In this document: positions 6,511 to 13,759 of the stretch, piece after piece
How positions within the stretch are numbered: the stretch's first letter is position 1
Layout: each line of letters starts with the position of its first letter
NCBI GenBank assembly: GCA_051745425.1
Contig: JBNJEB010000011.1
Span: 1 to 24,957 of the forward strand
Direction of reading: 5' to 3'
From: Halonatronomonas sp051745425
Lineage (GTDB): Bacteria; Bacillota; Halanaerobiia; Halanaerobiales; Halarsenatibacteraceae
DNA: 24,957 nucleotides
Program-made: the position numbers and the translations under genes
Notes under the pieces: model-generated
What the model was told of the DNA's origin: nothing
The model's input: only the letters and a program-made list of their open reading frames with translations
The model's database searches: none

Positions 6511-8166
6511 TTAATTGAGATCTTCAAGGCTCTGAAATTCTTCAAGAATTAAATTCTGAGTATAATTATTTTCAGGATTAAAATTAATTACAGAACTCTC
6601 AGCGTAATAATCACCAGGGCTTAAAACCCCATTATTAGTTACATCTATCCAGGCCATTATTTTATAATTGCCAGTGGGAATATCTTCAATGAGAAAATGG
6701 TTATCCCTTAATTTAAGATCAATTTTAGTTTTCTGATTAAACTGATCACCTTCTCTATTTCCGATAAAAACCTGGAGTTGATTAATATTCTGGATTGCCC
6801 AGTATGAATTGACCAGACCATAGCCAGTCTCTACTCCAAAATAAGTTCCCTCTATTTTCATGCTTGTCCTCTGGAGTCTTTCTTTAATTTCAGCAGAGCT
6901 TAGCTGACTGTTCTGGGTTAACAGTAAACCTATTACCCCGGTTAGATGGGGGGCAGCCATTGACGTTCCAGATAGATATTCATAATCTCCGCCTGGGATA
7001 GTACTGTATATTTTATGGCCTGGGGCTACAAAATCAAGCTCAGTCCCGTAATTTGAGGTATTGGTTCTAATCGGAGGATTGTTATTGTTTAAACTGACAG
7101 AACCAACAGATAAGACTTCAGGATAGGCTGCTGGATATAATAAAGAATCCTGATTTCTGTTACCGCTAGCTGCTATCATGATAATTTCTTGGGCAGCTAC
7201 CTGCTTAACTACATCTTGTAAATACTCCCCAACCTCATCATCGACAGTCCCGCCTAATGAAAGATTAATAATATCAACTGGCTGAGGATTATATGGTTTA
7301 CTCTCAACTTCAATTCCTGCTGCATAGAGTAAGCCCTCGCCTATATTCCAAAAGCTACCGCCGCCATTTTCTTCCAGTACTTTTATTGGTAAAATATCAA
7401 CATTTTCTAGAACACCTGCAATCCCTGTGTTATTTCTCTGGGCCCCGATTACCCCTGCAACATGGGTGCCATGGCCCTGATTATTGTCATCACTTACATT
7501 TCGGTTATTATCTACAAAATTATAAGCATAACTGGTATCAAGATTTGCCCTAAGGTCAGGATGGTTAAGGTCAACACCTGTATCAAGAACTGCAACTCTA
7601 ATTCTATTAGTTCTGCTAATATTATTCCAGGCTTGAGGAAGGCGGAGTAGAGATAGATTCCACTGTCTGTCATAATCAGTATCTAAAGGAATAACTAGAT
7701 TGTCAGTTAAAGCAGTTGCTCTGTAATTAGGCTCGATATATTTAACTTCTGGTATTTGGCTGACTAAACCGACAGCTTCCTCTATGGTGTAGTCAGGGGC
7801 TTTAATAAGATAAGAATTTAAAGAAGAGTTTTGATCGATTTTATTGAGATTATATTTATTAAAGATAGCTTTAATCTTATCATCTGAAGTTGTTTCTTTA
7901 AAGACTAGAATCAACTCGCTGGCCTCTTGCTCAAGGTTATTAGATAAAGATCGGGCCGAACTAGTTGAGCCTGTTGGGGGTATGATATATTCTGTATCAT
8001 CAAGCCAGGAGGCTGGATAATTATGCTTGATAACAAGCTCTCCAGATATAGTATTTGAGGTTGGGCCAGTACGGTTAAAACTAATAATAGAGCAGCCTGA
8101 AGCTGCAAGCATAAAAACTATCAAAACAAAAATTAATAGTTCATATTTATTATTGGATTTTAGCAT
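6511..8166 (-). CDS. Subtilisin-like serine protease lipoprotein (peptidase family S8), copy 2
   Basis: ATG at 8166 is preferred. The upstream in-frame GTG (8175) lies within the Shine-Dalgarno sequence GAGGTGG (8178-8172), which sits 5 nt before the ATG. The product is 551 aa. A lipoprotein signal peptide ends ASGC (Cys25), followed by a fervidolysin/I9-like prodomain (ELILVFKETTSDDKIKAI...EPNYRA). The catalytic domain has Asp195 (VLDTGVD), His232 (HGTHVAG), oxyanion Asn336 (ASGN) and Ser402 (GTSMAAPH), all intact. The C-terminal tail matches copy 1 (NIPxG, AWID, GDYY.ES) but its EF-hand-like loop is weakened (DVTNNGVLSPGD, 508-519). It lacks the N-terminal regulatory-like beta domain of copy 1. 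Shared segments such as QWN..L.RLPQAW and NSYWA show that the two genes are paralogues. It is convergent with the LCP-like gene, only 31 nt away, with no clear terminator between. Confidence 0.88.
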   Translation of the reverse strand: MLKSNNKYELLIFVLIVFMLAASGCSIISFNRTGPTSNTISGELVIKHNYPASWLDDTEYIIPPTGSTSSARSLSNNLEQEASELILVFKETTSDDKIKAIFNKYNLNKIDQNSSLNSYLIKAPDYTIEEAVGLVSQIPEVKYIEPNYRATALTDNLVIPLDTDYDRQWNLSLLRLPQAWNNISRTNRIRVAVLDTGVDLNHPDLRANLDTSYAYNFVDNNRNVSDDNNQGHGTHVAGVIGAQRNNTGIAGVLENVDILPIKVLEENGGGSFWNIGEGLLYAAGIEVESKPYNPQPVDIINLSLGGTVDDEVGEYLQDVVKQVAAQEIIMIAASGNRNQDSLLYPAAYPEVLSVGSVSLNNNNPPIRTNTSNYGTELDFVAPGHKIYSTIPGGDYEYLSGTSMAAPHLTGVIGLLLTQNSQLSSAEIKERLQRTSMKIEGTYFGVETGYGLVNSYWAIQNINQLQVFIGNREGDQFNQKTKIDLKLRDNHFLIEDIPTGNYKIMAWIDVTNNGVLSPGDYYAESSVINFNPENNYTQNLILEEFQSLEDLN

Positions 8167-8286
8167 TGAATCCACCTCAATTTATTAGGGTTATATAAAT
8201 AGTTCTTCATCAGAAGAGATATACCTTTTTAAGAAAGTTGTCTTAAATAAATATTAAAGTTGCAGGTTTTTAGTTTTATTATGATA

Positions 8287-8295
8287 TGTTATAAT
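8287..8295 (+). promoter_or_regulatory. Extended -10 promoter candidate for the MFS gene
   Basis: TGTTATAAT (8287-8295) is a perfect extended -10 (TGnTATAAT). There is no convincing -35 at 17 nt, which extended -10 promoters tolerate. It would start transcription about 30 nt before the GTG start at 8332. Confidence 0.5.
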
Positions 8296-8331
8296 TAGTT
8301 AAAGATTTTTTAAAATATAGGAGGCTTGATT

Positions 8332-9606
8332 GTGGAGGAACTTGAAAAGAGAGATATTATAGCTTTATTTATTGCTAATTCATTTCTGTTTTTCTTTCAG
8401 GGGATTACTAAATACATATATGTACCGCTGGTAACGCCGATTGAGAGCAGTTTTGAAGTTGGATCAACTGAGGCAGGCCTTTTAATAACCCTGGTATATT
8501 TAGGTTATGCACTGGCCAGATTTCCATCAGGGATTCTGGCTGATATTTTTGGCTGCCCAAAGGTTATTGCCGGGACCGGACTTTTAATGTCAGCCTCACT
8601 TCTGCTGGTTGGGATCTCACCTAATTTTTATGCCATGGCAGTCTTTAGTTTTATTATGGGGGCATCAACTGGGTTATATGTAACAGCTGGATATTCCTAT
8701 TCAGTAATCTTAGGCCAGGATAGATTTGAAACAGTGTCGACAGCTCTGCTGGAGACTTTTGGTGGGATCTCTGGTCTTGTAGCTCCATTATTTGTTGTTC
8801 TTATCTGGGAATCCTTAGGCCTGCCAATATCTGCATTTTTTTATATAATGGCAGCAGGGGCTTTACTGGCGTCAGTTATTTTTATCTGGCTGGCTAATAA
8901 AAACAATTTGTTGAAAAATGATAGTGAAGGAAAAAATGGGGCTATCAGCGAGTCAGCTTCTCTGGCTGATATCTGGCCAAAAATTAAAGATGCGGTGGAA
9001 ATTTTAAAGGAACCAGCGATTAATCGGTTTATTATCTGGGCAACATTAGTTGGCGGTTTTGGTGCCTTTGCAATTAAAGGCTTTGAATCATTTATTCCAA
9101 GCTTTTTACATAATATTGGTGGATATAGTTTTAGTCATGCAAATCAACTTTTTACAATTCTGGCTATAAGCGGCCTGATAACTAAAATGGTTGTGGCCTG
9201 GGCTGCAGATAAATTCGGAAGTAAGCGAATCCTGTTTATATTTTATATATTTAATTTTACACTCTTCTTTTATCTGACAACTACTCCAGGGCATATTGGG
9301 GTGATAGCCACGTTAATTTTCTTTGGAATAACATTTAAAAGCCATAATACGGTGATTAATTCTTATGTGCTGAAGGTAATGCCTAAAGAATATCAGGGGA
9401 CAGGATTTGGCCTGTTTTCGACGCTTTATACGGCTATTTATAGTGCAGGAGCAGTCTTTACTGGCTTTATTGCAGATCAGTCAGGCAGTCTGGTAATAGG
9501 TATGCGAGCTGCTGTGTTTGGAGTAATTGTTGCTTTTATCTGCCTTATCTTATTTAAAGTCTTTGTCAAGGTTCAAGAACTTAAAGCCGCAGGAGGCAGA
9601 CCATAA
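8332..9606 (+). CDS. Major facilitator superfamily transporter
   Basis: GTG 8332 is chosen because AGGAGG (8319-8324) is 7 nt upstream. The TTG at 8326 would leave only 1 nt. The 424-aa product has about 12 hydrophobic segments with a central cytoplasmic break around LANKNNLLKNDSEG, typical of MFS 6+6 topology. The MFS motif A appears between TM2 and TM3 (GILADIFGCPKV), and a related form recurs between TM8 and TM9 (WAADKFGSKRI). This is an inner-membrane secondary transporter; the substrate cannot be read from the sequence. It has its own promoter candidate and diverges from the minus-strand subtilase. A methyltransferase gene follows after 40 nt in the same direction and could be cotranscribed. 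Confidence 0.85.
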   Translation: MEELEKRDIIALFIANSFLFFFQGITKYIYVPLVTPIESSFEVGSTEAGLLITLVYLGYALARFPSGILADIFGCPKVIAGTGLLMSASLLLVGISPNFYAMAVFSFIMGASTGLYVTAGYSYSVILGQDRFETVSTALLETFGGISGLVAPLFVVLIWESLGLPISAFFYIMAAGALLASVIFIWLANKNNLLKNDSEGKNGAISESASLADIWPKIKDAVEILKEPAINRFIIWATLVGGFGAFAIKGFESFIPSFLHNIGGYSFSHANQLFTILAISGLITKMVVAWAADKFGSKRILFIFYIFNFTLFFYLTTTPGHIGVIATLIFFGITFKSHNTVINSYVLKVMPKEYQGTGFGLFSTLYTAIYSAGAVFTGFIADQSGSLVIGMRAAVFGVIVAFICLILFKVFVKVQELKAAGGRP

Positions 9607-9646
9607 CTTAAAATTTTAAATATTAGATGATTATGGGGGTATATTT

Positions 9647-10282
9647 ATGAATTGTAGATTATGTGGTAGTAAAGAGATTGAGAGAATAGAACCAGATGAG
9701 TATCTTCACTGTTTGAACTGTGGATTTATTATGACTGAAGATGAGAAACTGCCTGACCCTGTTGAAGAAATTGAACGGTATGAGGAACATGATAATAGTT
9801 TTAAGAGTTCAGGTTATGTAAAGATGTTTCATGATTTTATAGACTGGGGTCTCAGGGATATTATGGCCGGTGTTGATACTGCTCTGGATTTTGGGGCTGG
9901 ACCTGGACCGGTGCTGGCAGAACTTCTAAGAGAACATGGTATAAATGTTAGTTTATATGACCCCTTTTATTATGATTATCCTGAAAGGCTTAATAAGAAA
10001 TATGATCTTATAACATCGACTGAAGTTTTTGAACATCTTCATTACCCGGCAAAAGAAATTAAAATGCTTGTTAAAGCTTTAAAGCCAGAAGCATATCTGG
10101 CAGTTATGACCCATTTTCATCCTGGCCCAGATAAGTTTGCAGGTTGGTGGTATAAATATGATGATACACATGTTGGCTTTTATAACAGGAAAACAATGGA
10201 GTGGATTGCTAAAAATTATGGAATGAAGATAATTCAGATTGACGAGAACAAACAGGTGCTTTTTCAGAAAAAACGGAGATAA
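9647..10282 (+). CDS. Zinc-ribbon class I SAM-dependent methyltransferase
   Basis: The 211-aa protein starts at ATG 9647 with a GGGGG-type site about 9 nt upstream. The N-terminus has a four-Cys zinc-ribbon pattern: Cys3/Cys6 and Cys22/Cys25 (CRLCG, CLNCGF). A Rossmann SAM-binding motif follows (LDFGAGPGPVL, Asp81-Gly87), then an acidic strand-2 end (SLYDPF) and a motif-IV-like segment (YDLITSTEVFEHLH), then a THFHPGPDKFAGWW segment. These fit the Methyltransf_23-like class I enzymes. It is probably cytoplasmic; the substrate is unknown. The ribbon could bind substrate or RNA. It lies 40 nt after the MFS gene and 114 nt before the E1-like gene, with the DnaA-box cluster in that second gap. 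Confidence 0.78.
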   Translation: MNCRLCGSKEIERIEPDEYLHCLNCGFIMTEDEKLPDPVEEIERYEEHDNSFKSSGYVKMFHDFIDWGLRDIMAGVDTALDFGAGPGPVLAELLREHGINVSLYDPFYYDYPERLNKKYDLITSTEVFEHLHYPAKEIKMLVKALKPEAYLAVMTHFHPGPDKFAGWWYKYDDTHVGFYNRKTMEWIAKNYGMKIIQIDENKQVLFQKKRR

Positions 10283-10310
10283 GTAGGTAAAAATGCATAT
10301 TTATAAACAA

Positions 10311-10364
10311 GTTATCCACTTTTTCTGTGGATAACCAAGAAAAGTTCGCAATAATTGTGGATAA
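10311..10364. promoter_or_regulatory. Cluster of three DnaA boxes
   Basis: TTATCCACT (10312-10320, plus strand, one mismatch from TTATCCACA) is followed by two perfect boxes on the minus strand, read as TGTGGATAA at 10326-10334 and 10356-10364. The first two form a perfect 9-bp inverted repeat, GTTATCCAC (10311-10319) and GTGGATAAC (10327-10335), with a 7-nt spacer. Box 3 ends 32 nt before the ATG of the E1-like gene. DnaA binding is inferred from the consensus; replication timing control, DnaA titration or DnaA-regulated transcription are all possible. Confidence 0.75.
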
Positions 10365-10396
10365 CTATACGAATTTTGTTGAAAGGGGTTGCAAAA

Positions 10397-11107
10397 ATGG
10401 TAAGCAGTCGTTATCTTGCCCAGGAACTTTTTGCTGGTTTAGGCCAGGAGGGCCAGAAAAAATTAGGAGCCGGTCGTGTGCTTCTTGTCGGTTGCGGTGC
10501 ATTAGGATCTGTTAATGCCGAAATACTGGCCAGAGCCGGGATTGGTTTTATGAGGATTGCTGATAGTGATCAGGTTGAGCTGGCAAATCTTCATCGCCAG
10601 TTTCTCTTTACAGAAGAAGATGCGGATATTTATCAGCTTAAAGTTCATGCAGCTAAAGAATATCTGGCCAAAATTAATAGTGAGGTAGTAGTTGAAATTT
10701 ATGATAGCAGGTTTAATTTGGATAATGGAGAAGAGCTGGCTGGAGATGTTGATTTAATAATTGATTGTAGTGATAATCCAGAGGCAAGAAACCATATTGA
10801 TCAGATTGCCAGAAAGCTTAAAATTCCATGGATATATGGGGGAGTAGTTGCTGCAATTGGCATGGTCAAATTTGTTGCTGCTGATGAAGGTGAATCGATT
10901 GGCAATTGGTTTGACTTTGATTCTGGTTCAGAATTATTTTCTCCCTGCCAGGATGGCATCTTAAATACAACCCCGATGATGGTTGCCACTCTTCAGAGTA
11001 CAGAGGCAATTAAATTTTTAAGCGGCAACCGGGATTTGATTAAGAAAGATATTATCTATTTTGACCTCTGGAAACAGGAATTTGATAAAATAGAAATTGC
11101 TGATTAG
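10397..11107 (+). CDS. ThiF/MoeB/HesA-family E1-like adenylyltransferase
   Basis: ATG 10397 is chosen because AAAGGGG (10382-10388) is 8 nt upstream. An in-frame TTG at 10355 overlaps the third DnaA box and has no binding site. The 236-aa protein shows a nucleotide-binding GxGxxG (LVGCGALGS, Gly32-Gly37) and the ATP/Mg signature ADSDQVELANLHRQ (Asp56, Asp58, Asn64, Arg67). It also has LIIDCSDN and the C-terminal TPMMVATLQSTEAIKFL helix. Family members adenylate the C-terminal Gly of ThiS/MoaD-type sulfur carriers, or cyclise and modify other substrates, in the cytoplasm. The two CxxC zinc-binding pairs of MoeB/ThiF are absent; only Cys184 (SPCQDG) remains in that region. No ThiS, MoaD or JAMM-protease gene is in view, so the partner and pathway are unknown. 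A terminator follows. Confidence 0.8.
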   Translation: MVSSRYLAQELFAGLGQEGQKKLGAGRVLLVGCGALGSVNAEILARAGIGFMRIADSDQVELANLHRQFLFTEEDADIYQLKVHAAKEYLAKINSEVVVEIYDSRFNLDNGEELAGDVDLIIDCSDNPEARNHIDQIARKLKIPWIYGGVVAAIGMVKFVAADEGESIGNWFDFDSGSELFSPCQDGILNTTPMMVATLQSTEAIKFLSGNRDLIKKDIIYFDLWKQEFDKIEIAD

Positions 11108-11124
11108 TTAATTGAAATCATCCT

Positions 11125-11201
11125 GGAAAGGAGAGGGATTGCTTTTTCCTTCTGGCCTTCAGGGTAACCTGAACTATCCCACCATTCATGGTGGGATTTT
11201 T
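11125..11201 (+). terminator. Terminator after the E1-like gene, preceded by a GUAA-loop hairpin
   Basis: The terminator stem is ATCCCACC (11176-11183) with GGTGGGAT (11190-11197), a 6-nt loop, and a T run at 11197-11201. Just upstream a 6-bp hairpin, TTCAGG (11158-11163) with CCTGAA (11168-11173), has a GTAA (GNRA-class) loop. A weaker GGAAA/TTTCC pairing (11125-11129 with 11145-11149) precedes it. The last hairpin is a convincing terminator; the others may be extra 3' structure. Confidence 0.75.
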
Positions 11202-11409
11202 ATATTCAGAAATATGAGCAGACTCCTTGGTAGCTAAAGCTATTTTTAAGCTTAATTCAGGATATTCCTGGACAATTTTTCATAATATAAAGACTTTAGC
11301 TATATTGTTGCAGTTTAACTTCTTTTAATGTATTATGAATGTCAAATATAATAGAATAAATTTTAATATAATTTTTGTGAAATATTTTATTAATTGTGGG
11401 GTGAGATTA
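11202..11409 (+). other. Gap 11108-11409: 3' hairpins, then leader of the APC-Usp gene
   Basis: No gene is supported in this gap of about 300 bp. After the terminator (ending 11201) the sequence is AT-rich. It holds a short inverted repeat CAGGA-TAT-TCCTG (11258-11270), a possible but unsupported operator, then the promoter candidate at 11308-11336 and a short AT-rich leader up to GGGGTGAG (11398-11405). Confidence 0.5.
11308..11336 (+). promoter_or_regulatory. Candidate sigma-A promoter for the APC-Usp gene
   Basis: TTGCAG (11308-11313) and TATTAT (11331-11336) are 17 nt apart. The predicted start is near 11343, downstream of an in-frame ATG at 11335, which supports the later start at 11410. 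Confidence 0.45.
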
Positions 11410-13656
11410 ATGGGTTTACAGAGAGATGAAAGACTGGGAAGAAACCTGGGCTTTTTCCCAACATTTGCTATAGGTACTGGAACAATGATTGGTGCAGGTA
11501 TATTTGTTTTGCCTGGAATTGCTGCTGCTTCAGCCGGGCCAGCTGCTATTTTTTCCTTTTTGCTTGGCGGTGTAATATCAATGGCAACAGCTTTAAGTAT
11601 GGCAGAGCTTGCCACCGGTATGCCCCGGGCTGGGGGAAGTTATTATTTTATAAGCAGGACGATGGGGGCTGTATTTGGTTCAGTTATAGGGCTGGGAGCC
11701 TGGCTTGCTCTTGTTTTTAAGGGGTCTTTTGCTCTGGTTGGGCTGGCTGAATATCTTAATATTTTGCTCCCGGTTCCAGTTTTGCTGGTGGCTGTGATTG
11801 CAGGAGTTGCCTTGCTTGTTTTAAATTATCGAGGGGCAGAAAGTAGTGGTTCTCTACAAAATGGTATTGTAATAGGTCTATTTATAATCTTAACTCTCTT
11901 TATAGGGCGAGGACTATTCATTATGGAACCAAAACAGTTGCAGCCAGTAATGCCTTATGGTGTGAGTTCAGTTTTTGCCACCACTGGTTTAATATTTGTT
12001 TCGTATTTAGGTATTACTCAACTTTCTGCTATTTCTGAGGAGGTCAAAAACCCTTCAAAAAATTTACCTAGAGCTTTTATTGCATCTGTTGGAGCCGTAA
12101 CTATTTTGTATGTAGGTGTTATGTTAGTAATAAATGGCGTATTTCCATTATCAGAAGTTATTGAAATTGATGCCCCACTTGTTGCGGTGGCCGAAGTCAT
12201 GGCTGGAAGATTTGGAAAGTTAGCAATAATAATTGCAGGTTTTTTCGCTACAGTCTCAACTGCCAATGCTGCTATTATGTCGTCTTCAAGATTTCCATTT
12301 GCAATGGGTAGAGATAAATTATTGCCTGATTGGATTATAAAAGTTCACGATGAATATGAAACACCTTACCGGGCAATAATAATTACTGGAATTACTATGA
12401 TTGTACTTTTATTATTATTAGAAGTCGAAGACCTGGCTAAATTAGGAAGTACATTTAACGTTATGATCTTTGTTTTAATAAATCTTTCAGTAATTGTTTT
12501 AAGAAGAAAGAAACAGGAATGGTTTGAACCAACATTTAAATCTCCACTTTTTCCAATTCCTCAGATAATTGGGATTATAGGAGGACTTGCTTTATTGCCG
12601 CAATTAGGCCCTGGGCCTATGTTATTTGCATTTGCTGTAATTGTTTTTGGGATAGTCTGGTTTAAGGTTTATGCAGGTAGAAAAGCTGAGCCAGAATATA
12701 CTATCCTAGATATTTTAGAAGATAGGCCAGTTCCATCGATTGCCGACGCCAGGGAGAAAAAGGTAATGGTACCTGTTTCAGACCCTGAAATTGAAAGGGA
12801 TTTATTAAGATTAGCTGATATGATGAGCGATGAGACTATCGGGCTTAATGTTGTTGAGGTACCGGATCAGATAGGACTTAGAGATGCAAGAGATGCAGAG
12901 CTTGATGAATTAGATGAAGAATATCAAAAAAGAGATAATATTTTCTGTGAGCATGCGGCAACTGTTGAACATGCTGAGCGTTGTCTGACAGTTTATGATC
13001 ACAGTGTTCCAGCAGCTATCTTAGAACAGGCTGACATAGAAAGACCGGATATGATAATTATGGGCTGGCAGAGAGAAGATAGACTCCGCTCAAATATTGG
13101 AGGCGTAACCGGTAAAGTTCTTAAACGGGCAAAAACAAATATTGGTGTCTTGAAAGGTCATTACCCGGCAGAATTGAAAAAAATTACAGTAGCCTATGAC
13201 GGGCGAGAAAATTCTGTCTATGGTCTCTATTTAGCAAGGAGACTGGCCCGGAATACCGGTGCTAAAATTGAACTATTACATGTGCTAAATCCTGAGATTT
13301 CAGCAGAGGAAGAAGCAAGAATTAAGCAAGAAATTGAGAAAGTAATTGAAAAACCAGAAGAAATTTCATCAGAAATTGATTTTAAAGAGCTTGATTGTGA
13401 GATTGGCTCTAAAATTGAAAAGAGATTTTCAGTTTCAGATGCAGTCATTGAAGCTGCTGAAGAGAGTGATCTGACTATTATTGGGGATTCAATCCGGAGA
13501 TTTAACTTTAATCTACTGGGAGGGAGAGCCAATCGAATAATCTCTCATGCCAGTGGGAATATTTTGCTAGTTAAAAGGTATAAACCTTTTTCCAGACAAA
13601 CAGTTCTTTCTGGTTTTAGAAAAATATTTAGAAAAAGAGAGAAGCTTAAATCTTAA
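11410..13656 (+). CDS. APC-family amino acid/cation transporter fused to two universal stress (Usp) domains
   Basis: ATG 11410 is chosen: GGGGTGAG (11398-11405) is 4-6 nt upstream, and the alternative in-frame ATG at 11335 overlaps the promoter -10. The product is 748 aa. Residues about 10-440 hold about 12 membrane segments with the APC signature GTGTMIGAGIFVLPG in TM1 and the consensus ISEEVKNPSKNLPRA in the middle. Residues 448-585 and 588-725 are two tandem Usp domains, starting KKVMVPVSD and KKITVAYDG. Each ends in a degenerate nucleotide-loop (GWQRED...GGVTGKVLKRAKTNIGVLK; GDSIRR...GGRANRIISHASGNILLVK, shown in part). APC-Usp fusions are known; the cytoplasmic Usp pair is thought to sense nucleotides and gate transport. 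The substrate is not readable. It stands alone, with its own promoter candidate. Confidence 0.85.
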   Translation: MGLQRDERLGRNLGFFPTFAIGTGTMIGAGIFVLPGIAAASAGPAAIFSFLLGGVISMATALSMAELATGMPRAGGSYYFISRTMGAVFGSVIGLGAWLALVFKGSFALVGLAEYLNILLPVPVLLVAVIAGVALLVLNYRGAESSGSLQNGIVIGLFIILTLFIGRGLFIMEPKQLQPVMPYGVSSVFATTGLIFVSYLGITQLSAISEEVKNPSKNLPRAFIASVGAVTILYVGVMLVINGVFPLSEVIEIDAPLVAVAEVMAGRFGKLAIIIAGFFATVSTANAAIMSSSRFPFAMGRDKLLPDWIIKVHDEYETPYRAIIITGITMIVLLLLLEVEDLAKLGSTFNVMIFVLINLSVIVLRRKKQEWFEPTFKSPLFPIPQIIGIIGGLALLPQLGPGPMLFAFAVIVFGIVWFKVYAGRKAEPEYTILDILEDRPVPSIADAREKKVMVPVSDPEIERDLLRLADMMSDETIGLNVVEVPDQIGLRDARDAELDELDEEYQKRDNIFCEHAATVEHAERCLTVYDHSVPAAILEQADIERPDMIIMGWQREDRLRSNIGGVTGKVLKRAKTNIGVLKGHYPAELKKITVAYDGRENSVYGLYLARRLARNTGAKIELLHVLNPEISAEEEARIKQEIEKVIEKPEEISSEIDFKELDCEIGSKIEKRFSVSDAVIEAAEESDLTIIGDSIRRFNFNLLGGRANRIISHASGNILLVKRYKPFSRQTVLSGFRKIFRKREKLKS

Positions 13657-13759
13657 TTAAGAAAAACTGTCTTCAGGCAGGAATCTTTATTTTCATATAG
13701 AACTCTTAAGTTGGGGTAGGCAAAATATGAGAAGATAAAAGATACTGGAGGCAGTTCAT

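Noticed and set aside
10283..10396. Replication origin (oriC)
   Set aside because: Only three DnaA boxes, no clear AT-rich unwinding repeats and no dnaA/dnaN/rpmH nearby, so a titration or regulatory cluster is the safer reading.
10327..10515. A 62-codon reading frame across the DnaA boxes
   Set aside because: It overlaps the start of the E1-like gene in another frame, lacks a binding site and has no recognisable protein features.
11139..11231. Small peptide starting at TTG after AAGGAGAGGG
   Set aside because: Spacing to the start is too short, the frame runs through the terminator hairpin and the peptide shows no features.
11335..11409. Upstream ATG start for the APC-Usp gene (25 extra residues)
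   Set aside because: It overlaps the predicted -10 and would not be transcribed. The added residues are not family-like, and GGGGTGAG precedes ATG 11410.
13667..13680. Hairpin after the APC-Usp gene as terminator
   Set aside because: CTGTC/GGCAG is only five pairs with a G-U and has no proper U tract.
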